Of a stretch of DNA of 64,000 nt, positions 17,555-25,214 are shown in pieces. Where the stretch lies: the NCBI RefSeq assembly GCF_034427655.1, contig NZ_JAXOFX010000017.1, positions 50,363 through 114,362 on the forward strand, written 5' to 3'. The stretch's first letter is position 1; each line of letters opens with the position of its first letter. The translations under genes and the position numbers were made by a program. This DNA comes from Robertmurraya_A mangrovi (lineage in GTDB: Bacteria > Bacillota > Bacilli > Bacillales > Cytobacillaceae). Below the pieces are notes generated by a model. That model was not told the origin of the DNA. It was given only the letters and a program-made list of their open reading frames with translations, and made no database searches.

Positions 17555-19039
17555 TTACACGTCCTCCTTTTCATTTAACCCTTCTTCTTTAACCGAGCTT
17601 CTCAGACGATTTTTTAAACGAAGTAATAAAGGAGTGAGGAGTGCGACAATCGCAAATTGTAGTACGACTGTTCCTACGTTGAATTCTTCAAACGGGAGCC
17701 ACCATGAATCAGGATACCATGTCACTGCTTGGTATAACCACCAGCTTGTCATGACGATAAACAATGCAGGAATAAAGAATTTAATCGAATAAACCCACCA
17801 GTTGTTTAGTTTTATAAAACTTACTTCGTTAATACCATCACGCATTTTTTCTACCCCATACTTGATCGCCGCAAATGCATAAAGGAAACAGGAAAGTAGA
17901 ATACCAATTCCCCACACCCAGTCTTGGTTATTAAATACCGCCATGTTGGCAGCAGATGGAATTCCCCCTACAAAGATAAGGGCAACGGTAACTGGAATGG
18001 CAATATTTCTCTTAATTCCGTAGTCCGATAGATTTCTTGTAATTAATTCAACCATTGCAATTAATGAAGTAAAGGCAGCAAATGCTAAGGCACCGAAAAA
18101 GGCTATGCTAAAGATATAGGTTTGCGGCATGACACTTAGTAGTTCAACCATGTAAATGAAGGTTAAACCCGTATTTCCAGAGCTTGTTGCTTGTGTAATA
18201 TACTCTTGAGAAGGTGCTAGTGCAAAAATAGCAGGAATAATCGTTAGACCTGCTAATAACTCAACGGAATTATTTCCTAGGCCAGCTGTTAGAGAGTTTT
18301 GTGCGATGTCATCACGCTTTTTCGTATATATAGCATAAGTGGCATAGAGACCCCAACCAGCTCCAACACTCCATGCGGATTGTGAGAGTGCCTGTAGCCA
18401 TGTAGATGCCTTACCTAAATACTCCCATTGTGGAGTAAACATGAAAGCAAGACCGTCCATTGCTCCTGGTAAGGTTACCGAACGAATAGCCGTAAAGATG
18501 AGTAGGAGAAATAATAGAGGTAGGAAAACTTTTGATGTTCTTTCGATTCCTTTTGTAATCCCCATATATACAATTACCCCACATAGCCCAACAGCTAGTA
18601 AATGGTAAAGTATCGGCTCAGCGGGATTACTAACGAAGTTTTCCCAAAGTTTGGTTGAGTCAATTTTTTTAGTAAACGTACCCGTCAATGCTGCTATAAA
18701 ATATTTAAAAGTCCAACCTACAACCACGGAATAATAAAAGGTAATTCCAATGAGAACAAGAGTCACAACAGGTCCAATCCAAGCAAATTTTTCCCCGATA
18801 AAGTCTCTAAAGGATCCCATCGTGCCCATTCTTGTTTTTCGACCAATATAAATTTCGACCATAATTAGTGGTAAGGACCAAAGAAATAAGAAGATCGCCC
18901 AACCGATTAAAAAGGATCCACCACCATGCTCTGCAACCATTCGTGGAAATCTCCAAATGTTCCCTGTACCAACGGCCATACCCATCGCCGCTAGAATAAA
19001 CCCAATCCTTGATGACCATATGACTTGATTATTGTTCAA
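17555..19039 (-). CDS. Neurotransmitter:sodium symporter family transporter (MetP-like)
   Basis: Sodium-coupled amino acid transporter of the LeuT fold, about 494 residues with around 12 membrane segments. The sodium and substrate site segment GTGNIWRFPRM is in segment 1 and the unwound segment 6 region follows (QSAWSVGAGWG). The TTG at 19039 is preferred because AAGGGG lies 8 bases upstream; a GTG at 19048 overlaps that site. It is followed directly by the MetS-like peptide. A cre box lies about 35 bases upstream. In this setting it may import the substrate of the catabolic operon with which it converges. Confidence 0.9.
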   Translation of the reverse strand: MNNNQVIWSSRIGFILAAMGMAVGTGNIWRFPRMVAEHGGGSFLIGWAIFLFLWSLPLIMVEIYIGRKTRMGTMGSFRDFIGEKFAWIGPVVTLVLIGITFYYSVVVGWTFKYFIAALTGTFTKKIDSTKLWENFVSNPAEPILYHLLAVGLCGVIVYMGITKGIERTSKVFLPLLFLLLIFTAIRSVTLPGAMDGLAFMFTPQWEYLGKASTWLQALSQSAWSVGAGWGLYATYAIYTKKRDDIAQNSLTAGLGNNSVELLAGLTIIPAIFALAPSQEYITQATSSGNTGLTFIYMVELLSVMPQTYIFSIAFFGALAFAAFTSLIAMVELITRNLSDYGIKRNIAIPVTVALIFVGGIPSAANMAVFNNQDWVWGIGILLSCFLYAFAAIKYGVEKMRDGINEVSFIKLNNWWVYSIKFFIPALFIVMTSWWLYQAVTWYPDSWWLPFEEFNVGTVVLQFAIVALLTPLLLRLKNRLRSSVKEEGLNEKEDV

Positions 19040-19074
19040 TGATTTCACCCCTTATAATGAAATAGATAACATAC

Positions 19075-19088
19075 AGAAAGCGCTTACA
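19075..19088 (-). promoter_or_regulatory. cre (CcpA) site upstream of the NSS transporter
   Basis: TGTAAGCGCTTTCT read on the minus strand, fitting the cre consensus TGWAANCGNTNWCA closely. Its position just before the gene predicts carbon catabolite repression by CcpA. Confidence 0.75.
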
Positions 19089-19166
19089 ATTCAGCATACA
19101 CCTCCTTTGAAAATTGTAAAAATATTCTGCATTTTAACTATAAAAATATTTACAAATTTTTGCTAT

Positions 19167-19184
19167 GTGCAACTTAAACAAAAA
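19167..19184 (-). promoter_or_regulatory. Candidate regulator box C upstream of the NSS transporter
   Basis: TTTTTGTTTAAGTTGCAC on the minus strand, related to the boxes at 5756 and 20603. The rest of 19049-19284 is AT-rich leader with the cre box. Confidence 0.35.
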
Positions 19185-19284
19185 TGGTGGAAGGAAGGAC
19201 GTTAATTTTATTGAATTTAAACAAAAGTAAGGCCACTAATAATAAATAAAGTCTGATTCAGATAGAACCAGACGAGTTGTGCGG

Positions 19285-20550
19285 CTATGAATACAGCTTA
19301 AATAATATGTCTTCACCCTTCTTTATTGGGGAGGATTGATTTTTTTCACTCTCTCTATATTCCTCATAACATTGGATAGCCGTATATAGAAGCATACAAT
19401 GCTCAAAATTACTTGTATTGAGAGAGGTAATTTCACTGATTTTTTCTAAGCGATAAATGATTGTATTTCTATGAATATACATATTTCTGGATGCTTCGCT
19501 TAGCTTCATATTATTTTTACAGTAAGAAATAAAGGTTTCAGCTAAGATATCATAATTATCATGATGGATGAGGGCGTGGATGACCTTAAATAGCTTACTT
19601 TGATAATCGGTTGTTAGTTCCTTAGGGAGGAGCCTTAACATCATATCTCTTTCATTATATACATGTATATATTTCTTTGAATCTGTCTTTACTCCAACAT
19701 TCATCGCTTTCTTGGCATTTTTATAAGACTCAGAAACACCAGTATTGGATGAGCATATATCACCTACAGAAATGGTAGCAGAAACGCGATATTTGCTACT
19801 TAGAAAAGTATTAATTTTTTCAAGTCTCTCTTCTAAGCTTTCAATTAAGGCAGAGTAGGATTGTTGATAGGGAAGAGTTTTTAAGACGATAAATCTTTCA
19901 ATGTTTAAAAATGAAACAATATCGCCTTGTGTTTCATGAAAAATCAAGTTTAAGAAGCTTAACACTTCTCTTTGGAAATACTGTAACTGAAAGTCACCAA
20001 ATAGCTCTGTATCACCATGTTTCGACGATATAGTATGCGATAGATCATTTATATCCACTAATAAACAAACTCTATTTTCACTAAAGTCAAAATCAAGTAG
20101 TTTGGAATATTGGAGAATGTGTTCATTTTCCTCATATTCTTTAAAATGGATGATTTGATGTACAAATACCTCAACCATTTTTTCTTTCAGTTCATTCATT
20201 TCTTTCCTAAAAGCTTCCTGACACATCATTTCCACTTGGTTTTTAACAAGTTGTACATATTTTTCTACTTCCTTTGGATCACCAACAATTCCTAGTACGC
20301 CAATTACTTTATTGTTAAATTTCAAAGGAACAGAAATACCAGGAAGAACATTACTTCCAATCTCACTTTTACAATTAACAGTCGTATTCCTTTTAATGAC
20401 TTCTAGAGAAGGTTTGTGGAATATCCCAATTCTACTTTTATCAGTAGATCCAATAATAAATCCTTCATTATCTGTAATGCTTATTGGATATTGGAGAATT
20501 TCACTAGTTTTATCAACAATGTCTTGTGCAATATGTTCTAGAATTCTCAT
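19285..20550 (-). CDS. CdaR/PucR-family transcriptional activator
   Basis: Regulator of 421 residues. The N-terminal ~130 residues (EHIAQDIVDKTSEILQYPI, then TDNEGFIIGSTD and GVLGIVGDP) match the sugar-diacid recognition domain of CdaR. A middle GGDEF-like region follows, and the C terminus has the PucR-type helix-turn-helix (SRNMYIHRNTIIYRLEKI). CdaR proteins activate genes for diacid use such as glucarate, glycerate or glycolate. The gene is divergent from the Rieske oxygenase and upstream of the NSS transporter, so it probably controls both and perhaps the long operon. The domain hints that the inducer is a hydroxy- or dicarboxylic acid intermediate. Confidence 0.85.
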   Translation of the reverse strand: MRILEHIAQDIVDKTSEILQYPISITDNEGFIIGSTDKSRIGIFHKPSLEVIKRNTTVNCKSEIGSNVLPGISVPLKFNNKVIGVLGIVGDPKEVEKYVQLVKNQVEMMCQEAFRKEMNELKEKMVEVFVHQIIHFKEYEENEHILQYSKLLDFDFSENRVCLLVDINDLSHTISSKHGDTELFGDFQLQYFQREVLSFLNLIFHETQGDIVSFLNIERFIVLKTLPYQQSYSALIESLEERLEKINTFLSSKYRVSATISVGDICSSNTGVSESYKNAKKAMNVGVKTDSKKYIHVYNERDMMLRLLPKELTTDYQSKLFKVIHALIHHDNYDILAETFISYCKNNMKLSEASRNMYIHRNTIIYRLEKISEITSLNTSNFEHCMLLYTAIQCYEEYRESEKNQSSPIKKGEDILFKLYS

Positions 20551-20602
20551 CTATCTCACCTCGCAAAATAAGTATCCAAAAAATGAATCAAACTTGTGAT
20601 GT

Positions 20603-20620
20603 TTTTTGTACAAATTGAAC
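20603..20620 (+). promoter_or_regulatory. Candidate regulator box B between cdaR-like gene and Rieske gene
   Basis: TTTTTGTACAAATTGAAC in the divergent promoter region, containing the palindrome TTGTACAA. It is the best copy of the shared motif. A second shared word, CAGAATATTTTT, is at 20629 here and on the minus strand at 19129-19118 before the NSS gene. Confidence 0.4.
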
Positions 20621-20685
20621 ATATAATTCAGAATATTTTTGATTTATTATTAGTTTAATATTCATGATGATAGGGGTGAAAATGA

Positions 20686-21765
20686 TTGGTAAATGAATCG
20701 TTTCATGTAAGTGAGAAATTGAGTGAGTCACAAACTTTACCTTCCTGGCTGTATACGAATAGAGAAGTACTAGATGTTGAATATGAGGAGATTTTTAGTA
20801 AAACATGGCAGTATGTTGGGCATATGAGTCAATTTACAAAGGCGGGTGACTATATTACCGCTGAAATAGCAAATCGTCCGATTGTCGTCACATATGACCA
20901 AAATGGTAAACTACGTGCATTTTATAATGTTTGTAGACACCGAGCTTCTAAGCTAGTTGAGGGAGAGGGAAATAAACCAATCCTTACTTGTCCATATCAC
21001 GCTTGGACTTACCGTTTAGATGGAACCCTTAATCGCGCTCCAAATATGAACGGTGTAGAGAATTTTAATCCTAAGGAATTTTGTTTAAAGAAGATAAAAT
21101 TAGAAGTATTTGAATCCTTCATTTTTGTAAATCTTGATCCAAACGCACCTTCTATGTCCTCTCTCTATCCTGATTTATTCAAACATGTAAAGAAATATAA
21201 CCTATCCAACCTAAAAAAAGTACGTGTGAAAGAAACCATTTGTCAATCAAACTGGAAAATTGGCATTGATAATTATCTAGAATGTGATCATTGTTCCATT
21301 GTTCATAAAGCACTCGTTTCAAAATTAGATATGAACCAGTATGAATATGTGATGCACGAAAACTATTCCTATCAAGGAACTCCTTTAAAAGGGTTAAAAT
21401 TGGATTTTCCGTTGGGACAAGGTGGAAGGTATTATTGGCTCTATCCTAACACGTGGTTTTCCTTTGATCCTGGACCGGCAAATTTATCGATTCATCAGTC
21501 TATTCCTATTGATCACCGAACAACGAAATACGTATATACGACATTCTTTATGAATGAAGAAATTACTGAAGAAGAGGAAAAATTAATGGCCATTGATGAA
21601 TTAGTAAGAAAAGAAGACCTGGAGATTTGTGAGATGGTACAAAAAGGGATAGATACGGGAGCTTATGAACAAGGTCGATTCTCTTTAACTGAGAATCTAG
21701 TACATCATTTTCACTTAATGATTCAGAGAGATTTGAAAGATGTTCTTTTAAATAAAAATAGATAG
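20686..21765 (+). CDS. Rieske non-heme iron oxygenase, alpha subunit
   Basis: Terminal oxygenase component of 359 residues. The Rieske [2Fe-2S] site is Cys83-x-His85 and Cys102-x2-His105 (CRHR, CPYHAW). The catalytic iron site has His202 and His207 in DNYLECDHCSIVHKAL, with the bridging aspartate nearby. The short single-subunit form and the segment following the cluster are most like choline, glycine betaine, proline betaine and carnitine monooxygenases, which cleave N-methyl or C-N bonds, rather than aromatic dioxygenases. The TTG start is 6 bases after GGGGTGA. No reductase or ferredoxin partner is encoded in the window. Starts the APC/amine-oxidase operon. Confidence 0.85.
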   Translation: MVNESFHVSEKLSESQTLPSWLYTNREVLDVEYEEIFSKTWQYVGHMSQFTKAGDYITAEIANRPIVVTYDQNGKLRAFYNVCRHRASKLVEGEGNKPILTCPYHAWTYRLDGTLNRAPNMNGVENFNPKEFCLKKIKLEVFESFIFVNLDPNAPSMSSLYPDLFKHVKKYNLSNLKKVRVKETICQSNWKIGIDNYLECDHCSIVHKALVSKLDMNQYEYVMHENYSYQGTPLKGLKLDFPLGQGGRYYWLYPNTWFSFDPGPANLSIHQSIPIDHRTTKYVYTTFFMNEEITEEEEKLMAIDELVRKEDLEICEMVQKGIDTGAYEQGRFSLTENLVHHFHLMIQRDLKDVLLNKNR

Positions 21766-21790
21766 ACTTCCTATTCATTTCACCAAGGAT

Positions 21791-21804
21791 TGAAAGCGCT
21801 TACT
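21791..21804 (+). promoter_or_regulatory. cre (CcpA) site between Rieske and permease genes
   Basis: TGAAAGCGCTTACT, a near-perfect cre box, 34 bases before the permease start. It predicts CcpA repression of the permease and the amine oxidase. Confidence 0.75.
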
Positions 21805-21838
21805 AAAAACATATTTTATGTGAAAGCTAGGTGAAAAT

Positions 21839-23230
21839 ATGAGTCAACCTGAGTTAAAAAGAGCCATGAAGAGTAGACATTTATTTATGATGTCACTTGG
21901 AGGAATTATTGGTACTGGATTATTTTTAGGATCTGGTTATGCCATTGGAGAAGCAGGGCCATTCGGTGCAATTATAGCCTATCTTGTTGGTGGACTACTC
22001 ATGTATTTAGCAATGGTTTGTTTAGGAGAATTGTCCGTGGTTATGCCAGTTTCGGGATCGTTCCAAGCGCATGCGACCAAGTTTATAGGTCCAGCAACAG
22101 GGTTTGTTGTCGGTTGGGTGTACTGGTTAAGCTGGGCTTTGTATGTTGGACTTGAGTTTGTTGCTGCAGGTGTGTTAATGAAAAGATGGTTCCCTGATAC
22201 GCCTGTTTGGATCTGGTGTGCGATTTTCATCATTTTATTGTTTACCATCAACTCACTTACAACGAGAAGCTTTGCAGAAACAGAATATTGGTTTGCTGGA
22301 ATTAAAGTTTTAGCCGTTATTTTATTCATTATTATTGGTCTTTGCGCTATGTTTGGTGTCATTAGTTTAGGAAATGAACCTACACCGTATTTTTCAAACT
22401 TTATTGGTGATGGATTATTACCAGCAGGAATGGTTGGTGTCTTTATCTCTATGATGACCGTAATTTACGCCTTCCAAGGGGCTGAGATTATGGGTGTTGC
22501 TGCAGGAGAAACAGAAAATCCTGAGAAGAATATTCCAAAAGCCATTCGAGCCATTGTTATCCGTGTATTAGTATTTTATGTTTTAGCGATCTTTGTTTTA
22601 AGTGCTCTCGTTCCATGGAAAACAGCAGGTGTATTAGAGAGTCCATTTGTAACTGTATTTGATATGGTAGGAATTCCATACGCGGCCGATATTATGAACT
22701 TCATCATTTTAACAGCGATATTATCTGTTGGTAATACAGGATTGTTCGCTTGTACTAGGATTCTTTATTCATTAGCCAACACAAATATGGCACCGAAAGC
22801 ATTAGCGAAATTAAATAAACGAGGAGTACCTTCAAATGCGTTACTTGTAACACTAGCGTTTGCTTTACTTTCCTTATTAACTAGCTATGTGGCTGCTGAT
22901 ACATTGTTTGTCGTCTTACTTGCTATCAGTGGAATTGGAGGGACATTAACTTGGTTAGCCATCGCCGTAGCACAGCTTAAATTTAGAAAGCAATATGTTG
23001 CGGGTGGAGGGAAAATAGAAGATTTAAAATACCGAGTAAAATGGTACCCCTTCGTTCCTATACTTTGTATCGTTATGTGTTTAGCGATCTTCGTCTTTAC
23101 AGCCTTTGATCCGACTCAAAGAACTTCCCTGTATTGGGGCTTCGGCTTTGTGGTAGCGAGTTATCTCTATTATCACTTTGTTTATACCAAGAGAAAATCA
23201 TCAGAAATCGATGTAAAAGAAGAAATATAA
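21839..23230 (+). CDS. APC-family amino acid permease
   Basis: Twelve-segment amino acid/proton symporter of the amino acid transporter (AAT) branch, 463 residues. The N terminus (LKRAMKSRHLFMMSLGGIIGTGLFLGSG) holds the family substrate-backbone motif GGIIGTGLFLGSG, and GAEIMGVAAGETENPEKNIPKAI is the conserved segment 6-7 loop. Relatives include LysP, RocE, GabP and MmuP. It lies between the Rieske oxygenase and the amine oxidase, so a cationic or modified amino acid is the likely cargo. The ATG at 21839 is preceded by AGGTGAAAAT. Confidence 0.9.
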   Translation: MSQPELKRAMKSRHLFMMSLGGIIGTGLFLGSGYAIGEAGPFGAIIAYLVGGLLMYLAMVCLGELSVVMPVSGSFQAHATKFIGPATGFVVGWVYWLSWALYVGLEFVAAGVLMKRWFPDTPVWIWCAIFIILLFTINSLTTRSFAETEYWFAGIKVLAVILFIIIGLCAMFGVISLGNEPTPYFSNFIGDGLLPAGMVGVFISMMTVIYAFQGAEIMGVAAGETENPEKNIPKAIRAIVIRVLVFYVLAIFVLSALVPWKTAGVLESPFVTVFDMVGIPYAADIMNFIILTAILSVGNTGLFACTRILYSLANTNMAPKALAKLNKRGVPSNALLVTLAFALLSLLTSYVAADTLFVVLLAISGIGGTLTWLAIAVAQLKFRKQYVAGGGKIEDLKYRVKWYPFVPILCIVMCLAIFVFTAFDPTQRTSLYWGFGFVVASYLYYHFVYTKRKSSEIDVKEEI

Positions 23231-23233
23231 TTG

Positions 23234-23275
23234 GAAAAACTCCAGTATGCTAGTAGTGGGTGCTGGGGTTTTCTC
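23234..23275 (+). terminator. Imperfect terminator-like hairpin after permease
   Basis: GAAAAACTCCAG/CTGGGGTTTTC stem with one bulge and one G-T pair, ending in TTTTC. It may reduce read-through into the amine oxidase gene. Confidence 0.55.
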
Positions 23276-23347
23276 ATGATGAATATTAACTCACATACTA
23301 AACAACTAACTCTAGGAAATGAAGTTTTTCAAGGAGGAGAGTTATAT

Positions 23348-24700
23348 ATGAAAGAAAAAAAGTATGATGTCATTGTTATTGGTGGAGGCTTTTCTGGTAT
23401 TACGGCAGCAAGAGAATTAAGATTACTAGGACATAATGTACTTGTTTTAGAAGCACGAGACCGAATTGGCGGCCGAACTTGGGTAGACAAACGTCTAGAT
23501 TCTGAGCTTGAAATGGGTGGGACTTATGTTCACTGGCATCAACCTTACGTCTGGACAGAGATTACTAGATACGATTTAGAATTAACGACAGGTCCTAAAG
23601 CTGAAAAGGTATATTGGATTACAAATAACAAAACTTATTCCTCAACGGTTCCTGAGTTTAGACAAAAGTTAAGAGGTCCTATTGAAAAGTTAATGAAAGA
23701 AAGCAATAAAAATATGCCACTCCCTTTTCAACCACTTTCATCTCCAGATATGAAAGACTTAGATAAACTGACGGCAGACGAATTTTTAAAACAGTTTAAT
23801 TTAACTCAAGAAGAGTATGATATTATTCACGGTTGGGTTGCCTCAGATTTCTGTGGTTCCCCTGCGGAAGGTGCACTTACGCAAATCTTTCGTTGGTGGG
23901 TGTTCTCACAAGGGAACTGGGATACACATAGTGCAATGATTTCAAGTTTCAGGATTAAGAAAGGTACAAAAGCACTTATTGAAGCCATGGCATCTGACGC
24001 CGACGCCGATTTGAAACTTTCCACTGTAGTGAAGAAAGTTGAACAGCAAAATAATCAAGTGATTGTAACTACACAAAAAGGAAAAACGTACACTGGAAAA
24101 GCTGTAATCGTTACGGTACCTTTAACGACCTTAAAGGATGTTGAATTTTCACCGCCACTTTCAAAAGAAAAACAGGCTTCATCGAAGGAAGGGCAGACTT
24201 CAAAGGGAGTTAAAGTTTGGGCAAAACTAAAAGGAAAACTAGAGCCTTTTGATGCTTTAGCACATGGAGATTATCCATTAAACTCTGTCCATTTAGATCG
24301 TTATGTAGGTGAAGATAGCATTATCGTAGGTTTTGGTGCTGATGTTAAAAAATTAGATCCTAACAATCGTGAAGATGTGGAGAAAGCACTGAAGTATTGG
24401 TTACCTGATGTAGAAGTACTTGAATGTACCGGTCATGATTGGGTCAATGATGAGTTTACGAAAGAAACCTGGCCTATGTTAAAGCCTAATCAACTAACGT
24501 CCTTTCAGGAGGCTTGGAATACACCTGAAAATGCTGTGTTCTTAGCTGGGTCAACCTATGCGAACGGTTGGGCCGGATTTATCGATGGTGCCATTGAGTC
24601 AGGTATTAAAACAGGAAGACGTGTTCATCATTTTTTAACTGGAAACACGACTTTAAAAAAAGAGTTTCTGTTGCAAAATAAGAATATTATAAAGAACTAA
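23348..24700 (+). CDS. Flavin monoamine oxidase family protein
   Basis: FAD amine oxidase of 450 residues that converts an amine to an imine/aldehyde with release of ammonia and peroxide. The dinucleotide-binding motif is VIVIGGGFSGITAARELR, followed by the family signature LEARDRIGGRTW and by the C-terminal FAD segment AGSTYANGWAGFIDGAIESG. The start at 23348 follows AAGGAGGAG by 8 bases; an upstream in-frame TTG at 23231 is inside the hairpin after the permease and is rejected. Its substrate may be the product of the Rieske enzyme or a co-imported amine. Confidence 0.87.
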   Translation: MKEKKYDVIVIGGGFSGITAARELRLLGHNVLVLEARDRIGGRTWVDKRLDSELEMGGTYVHWHQPYVWTEITRYDLELTTGPKAEKVYWITNNKTYSSTVPEFRQKLRGPIEKLMKESNKNMPLPFQPLSSPDMKDLDKLTADEFLKQFNLTQEEYDIIHGWVASDFCGSPAEGALTQIFRWWVFSQGNWDTHSAMISSFRIKKGTKALIEAMASDADADLKLSTVVKKVEQQNNQVIVTTQKGKTYTGKAVIVTVPLTTLKDVEFSPPLSKEKQASSKEGQTSKGVKVWAKLKGKLEPFDALAHGDYPLNSVHLDRYVGEDSIIVGFGADVKKLDPNNREDVEKALKYWLPDVEVLECTGHDWVNDEFTKETWPMLKPNQLTSFQEAWNTPENAVFLAGSTYANGWAGFIDGAIESGIKTGRRVHHFLTGNTTLKKEFLLQNKNIIKN

Positions 24701-24780
24701 CTTACTATATTATTGTAGTAATCTACTGTTTACTTTCATTGTTTGAAAAGTTACTATAAAAGAGAATTGAATACGTTTAA

Positions 24781-24872
24781 CTACTAGGGGTGCTCATTGG
24801 AGCTGAGAGAAAAACGGATGTTTTTTAACCCTTTGGACCTGATCTGGATTATACCAGCGTAGGAAAGTAGTC
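24781..24872 (+). ncRNA. TPP riboswitch (THI element)
   Basis: Matches the thi-box consensus in order: GGGGTGC, GCTGAGA, ACCCTTTGGACCTGATCTGG, ATACCAGCGTAGGAAAG. The closing P1 stem is CTACT/AGTAG. It senses thiamine pyrophosphate and switches the thi genes off when it is bound. The flanking gap 24701-25214 holds only this element, its terminator and repeat copy B. Confidence 0.95.
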
Positions 24873-24903
24873 AAAAGATGCATGTTTCTTTTACTAACCA
24901 ACC

Positions 24904-24940
24904 AGCCAGGTCCATTTTTATGGGTCTGGCTTTTTATTTT
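24904..24940 (+). terminator. Riboswitch-controlled terminator
   Basis: AGCCAG-GT-CCA/TGG-GT-CTGGCT stem-loop followed by TTTTTATTTT, 31 bases after the TPP aptamer. It is the expression platform for thiMDE. Confidence 0.85.
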
Positions 24941-24980
24941 AGGTTTTTTTCAGATAGATTGGTTGTTTTAAACATTACCC

Positions 24981-25105
24981 GTTGATTTCCGCTCCAGGTA
25001 CTTGCTTTCCGCAGGGAGGGATGGGAGCCTCCTCGGCGTGCCGCCTGTGGGGTCTCCCATCCCCTCTTTTCCTGCAGGAGTCAAGTACCTTCCGCTCCAA
25101 TCAAC
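24981..25105 (-). repeat. Structured intergenic repeat, copy B
   Basis: Same family as copy A, in the opposite orientation, bounded by GTTGATT (24981) and AATCAAC (25099). Its arms pair perfectly: AGGTACTTG (24996) with CAAGTACCT (25082), and GGGATGGGAG (25018) with CTCCCATCCC (25054). It lies inside the thi leader between the riboswitch terminator and thiM. Confidence 0.85.
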
Positions 25106-25214
25106 TCAGACTTGTAAATAAGGAGTAGACTACAACTATATGAAAACAGCCTACTTAGATCAGGATTTGCATCTTCTTTAAACTATTTTATTTTACCTTA
25201 GGAGGGAATTGCTC

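Noticed and set aside
20686..21765. Rieske protein read as an aromatic ring-hydroxylating dioxygenase
   Set aside because: It is short, has no beta-subunit gene beside it, and its sequence after the cluster is nearer to choline/betaine-type oxygenases; no aromatic pathway genes are present.
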